Assembly: GCA_003243425.1 (NCBI GenBank)
Contig: QFQP01000016.1
Span: forward strand, 1 to 64,000
Source: Archangium gephyra
GTDB taxonomy: Bacteria > Myxococcota > Myxococcia > Myxococcales > Myxococcaceae
Reading direction: 5' to 3'
DNA length: 64,000 nucleotides
Position numbers and translations under genes: made by a program. The notes below the pieces were generated by a model that made no database searches, was not told where the DNA came from, and saw only the letters and a program-made list of their open reading frames with translations. Positions 62,760-64,000 of this stretch are shown piece by piece. Within the stretch, counting starts at the first letter, position 1, and every line of letters starts with the position of its first letter.

Positions 62760-64000
62760 TTACGGCAGCTGCGGCAATGAGTCGAGCGCTACGACCAGCT
62801 TCGTCTCGGGCTCGGTCGCAGAGAGATCGACCTGCAGCGTGCGCCGCGCGCCTGACGCTTCCTGCAATTCGAGCTGGTGCTTGCCGGACTGAACGAAGAC
62901 CGCCACCGGCGTGGTGCCCAACGTCATCTTGCCGAGGAACACGGTGGCCGGCCGATCGGTGTCGAGCGAGAGCTTCACCATGGCGCTGGGCGCCTGCGTG
63001 GGTTGCATGCGCTTGATGACGAACGCCCCGCCGGCACCACCGATGACGAGCGCGATAACCGCGGCGAAGAACAGCGGCAGCTTCGAAGCGGCCTGCGGCG
63101 GCGGCGTGGGCGTGGGCGTGGGGCGGCGGAGGTTCTGCTGCGACTCGCGCGGAATGGAGGGGCGTCGCGGGTCGGTGGGCGCCTCGCTGACCTTCGGCAT
63201 CGACCGCATCGAGCTGCCGGGAATGATGCGCGTGGCCTGCGGTGCTTCGTCTTCGTCGTCGAACAGCTCGTTCGACTTGAGCCCCGCGGTGAGCGGTGCA
63301 GACGGAGGTGGCGTCGCAGGCTTCGGAGGCGCCATCACCGGGCGGCCCGGATCGGTCGCGACTTCCCGGTAGGGATCGGTCGGCGGCTGTGGCGGCGGCC
63401 GGCGATCTCCGAGCGGCTGACCGCCGATCATGGTGCGGGCGGCTGCCGAATCATCGTCGTTGAGCTGCTGCTTCGAGATGGGCCCACGCGTCACGATGGT
63501 GCGAACTTCCGGGTACGACGGGCTGCGCTGCGGAATGCGCGCGACGAGCTTCTCGATGTCTTTCTGGCGGGCCGCGAAGCGCTCTTTGGTGAGCTCTGCG
63601 CAGCGCTCACGCGTCCACGCGGTCGAACCGGCGGCCAGCGAGAGGTCGCGAATGAGCTCGGTGGCGTTCTGGTACCGCTTGTCGAGCTTGCGCTCGAGCA
63701 TGCGCATGACGACCGAGTCCAGCGCTCGGGGCACGCGCCGGTTCACCTGCGAGGGAATCGGGATCTCGCCCTCGTAGACGGCAGCCATCTCCTGCCCGGG
63801 GTTGCCCTTGTAGAAGAGGCGTTTGCCGGTCAGCAGCTCGTGGAAGATCGTGCCCAGCGAGAAGAGGTCGGAGCGCGGGTCGAGCTCTTTGCCGATGGCC
63901 TGCTCGGGCGACATGTACGCGGTGGTACCGCGAACCATGCCGGCCTGGGTTCGGCGCTCGGAACCCTTGGCGCGCGCGATGCCGAAATCGAGCACCTTGG
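62760..64000 (-). CDS. Ser/Thr protein kinase with PEGA-like tail, 5' end outside window
   Basis: The frame is open to the right edge, so only the last 413 residues are seen, starting at the DFG motif (KVLDFGIARAK). MSPEQ and DLFSLGTIFHELLTGKRLF finish a Hanks kinase domain. A disordered Pro/Arg-rich linker (about 170-310) precedes a membrane helix (LPLFFAAVIALVIGGAGGAF), then a PEGA-like domain (DRPATVFLGKMTLGTTPVAV). The kinase body would face the cytoplasm and the PEGA part the periplasm. It is followed by the M2 peptidase gene after 10 bases. Confidence 0.9.
   Translation of the reverse strand, partial: KVLDFGIARAKGSERRTQAGMVRGTTAYMSPEQAIGKELDPRSDLFSLGTIFHELLTGKRLFYKGNPGQEMAAVYEGEIPIPSQVNRRVPRALDSVVMRMLERKLDKRYQNATELIRDLSLAAGSTAWTRERCAELTKERFAARQKDIEKLVARIPQRSPSYPEVRTIVTRGPISKQQLNDDDSAAARTMIGGQPLGDRRPPPQPPTDPYREVATDPGRPVMAPPKPATPPPSAPLTAGLKSNELFDDEDEAPQATRIIPGSSMRSMPKVSEAPTDPRRPSIPRESQQNLRRPTPTPTPPPQAASKLPLFFAAVIALVIGGAGGAFVIKRMQPTQAPSAMVKLSLDTDRPATVFLGKMTLGTTPVAVFVQSGKHQLELQEASGARRTLQVDLSATEPETKLVVALDSLPQLP

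Overview
The window looks like a chromosomal core segment of a high-GC myxobacterium (phylum Myxococcota). Lineage clues seen in the proteins: tandem FHA proteins carrying the repeat-companion domain described from Myxococcus paralogs (TIGR02996), a sigma factor resembling the Myxococcales-restricted sigma-70 group (TIGR03001) fused operonically to a Ser/Thr kinase, an AgmX/PglI-like C-terminal domain, a DUF4388 protein, a LipB-Nudix fusion, a second kinase with a PEGA-like tail, and strong GC at third codon positions. No phage, IS element, CRISPR array, rRNA or plasmid function was seen. Genes are packed with frequent 4-base ATGA/GTGA overlaps, and no intergenic gap clearly exceeds 300 bases.

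Layout. 1-5 kb: a YkgJ-type cysteine-cluster protein, divergent typA/bipA, then two overlapping FHA/TIGR02996 genes. 4.9-18.5 kb, all on the minus strand: a barrel-like protein, thrA (fused aspartokinase/homoserine dehydrogenase), thrB, thrC, a sigma-70 factor, a transmembrane Ser/Thr kinase, gltB and gltD. The spacing suggests one long transcription unit in which a regulatory pair sits between threonine and glutamate synthesis. 18.6-25.4 kb: a TolC-family protein, class I aldolase, two tandem FKBP isomerases, a DUF4388/J-like/TPR protein and a lipoprotein. 25.5-30.8 kb: tRNA-Ala(GGC), an RsmB-type methyltransferase, tRNA-Leu(CAA), a TPR membrane protein, gcvH and gcvT, and divergent metF. 30.7-38.3 kb: a minus-strand operon of DUF2911 protein, bshC, bshA, a very large PIG-L hydrolase, a 30-residue membrane peptide and a sodium/solute symporter. 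This is a bacillithiol biosynthesis locus with unusual additions. 38.5-43.5 kb: RNase R with a long Arg/Gly-rich tail, and a barrel protein coupled to a protein with an H1-like Lys/Ala tail. 43.6-51.3 kb: moeA, ribA, an MBL-fold hydrolase, LipB-Nudix, a ClpX-type zinc finger/P-loop protein, an MFS transporter and two hypotheticals. 51.3-58.3 kb: an M48 protease lipoprotein, then an ECF sigma, anti-sigma, caspase-barrel, lipoprotein operon, a Kelch lipoprotein and a small TPR protein. 58.5-64 kb: a gluzincin resembling M3, a cold-shock protein, an M2 (ACE-like) peptidase and the 3' part of a kinase running off the edge.

How the genes work together. LipB can supply the lipoyl group carried by GcvH, and GcvT and MetF share the one-carbon folate pool. 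The thr and glt genes link amino-acid and nitrogen supply, possibly under the embedded sigma/kinase pair. The bsh operon would make a low-molecular-weight thiol. Two genes (sigma at 12.6-13.3 kb and the Kelch lipoprotein at 56.3-57.9 kb) appear split by one-base losses in short G/C runs. These are probably sequence or assembly errors, but true mutations cannot be excluded from the sequence alone.
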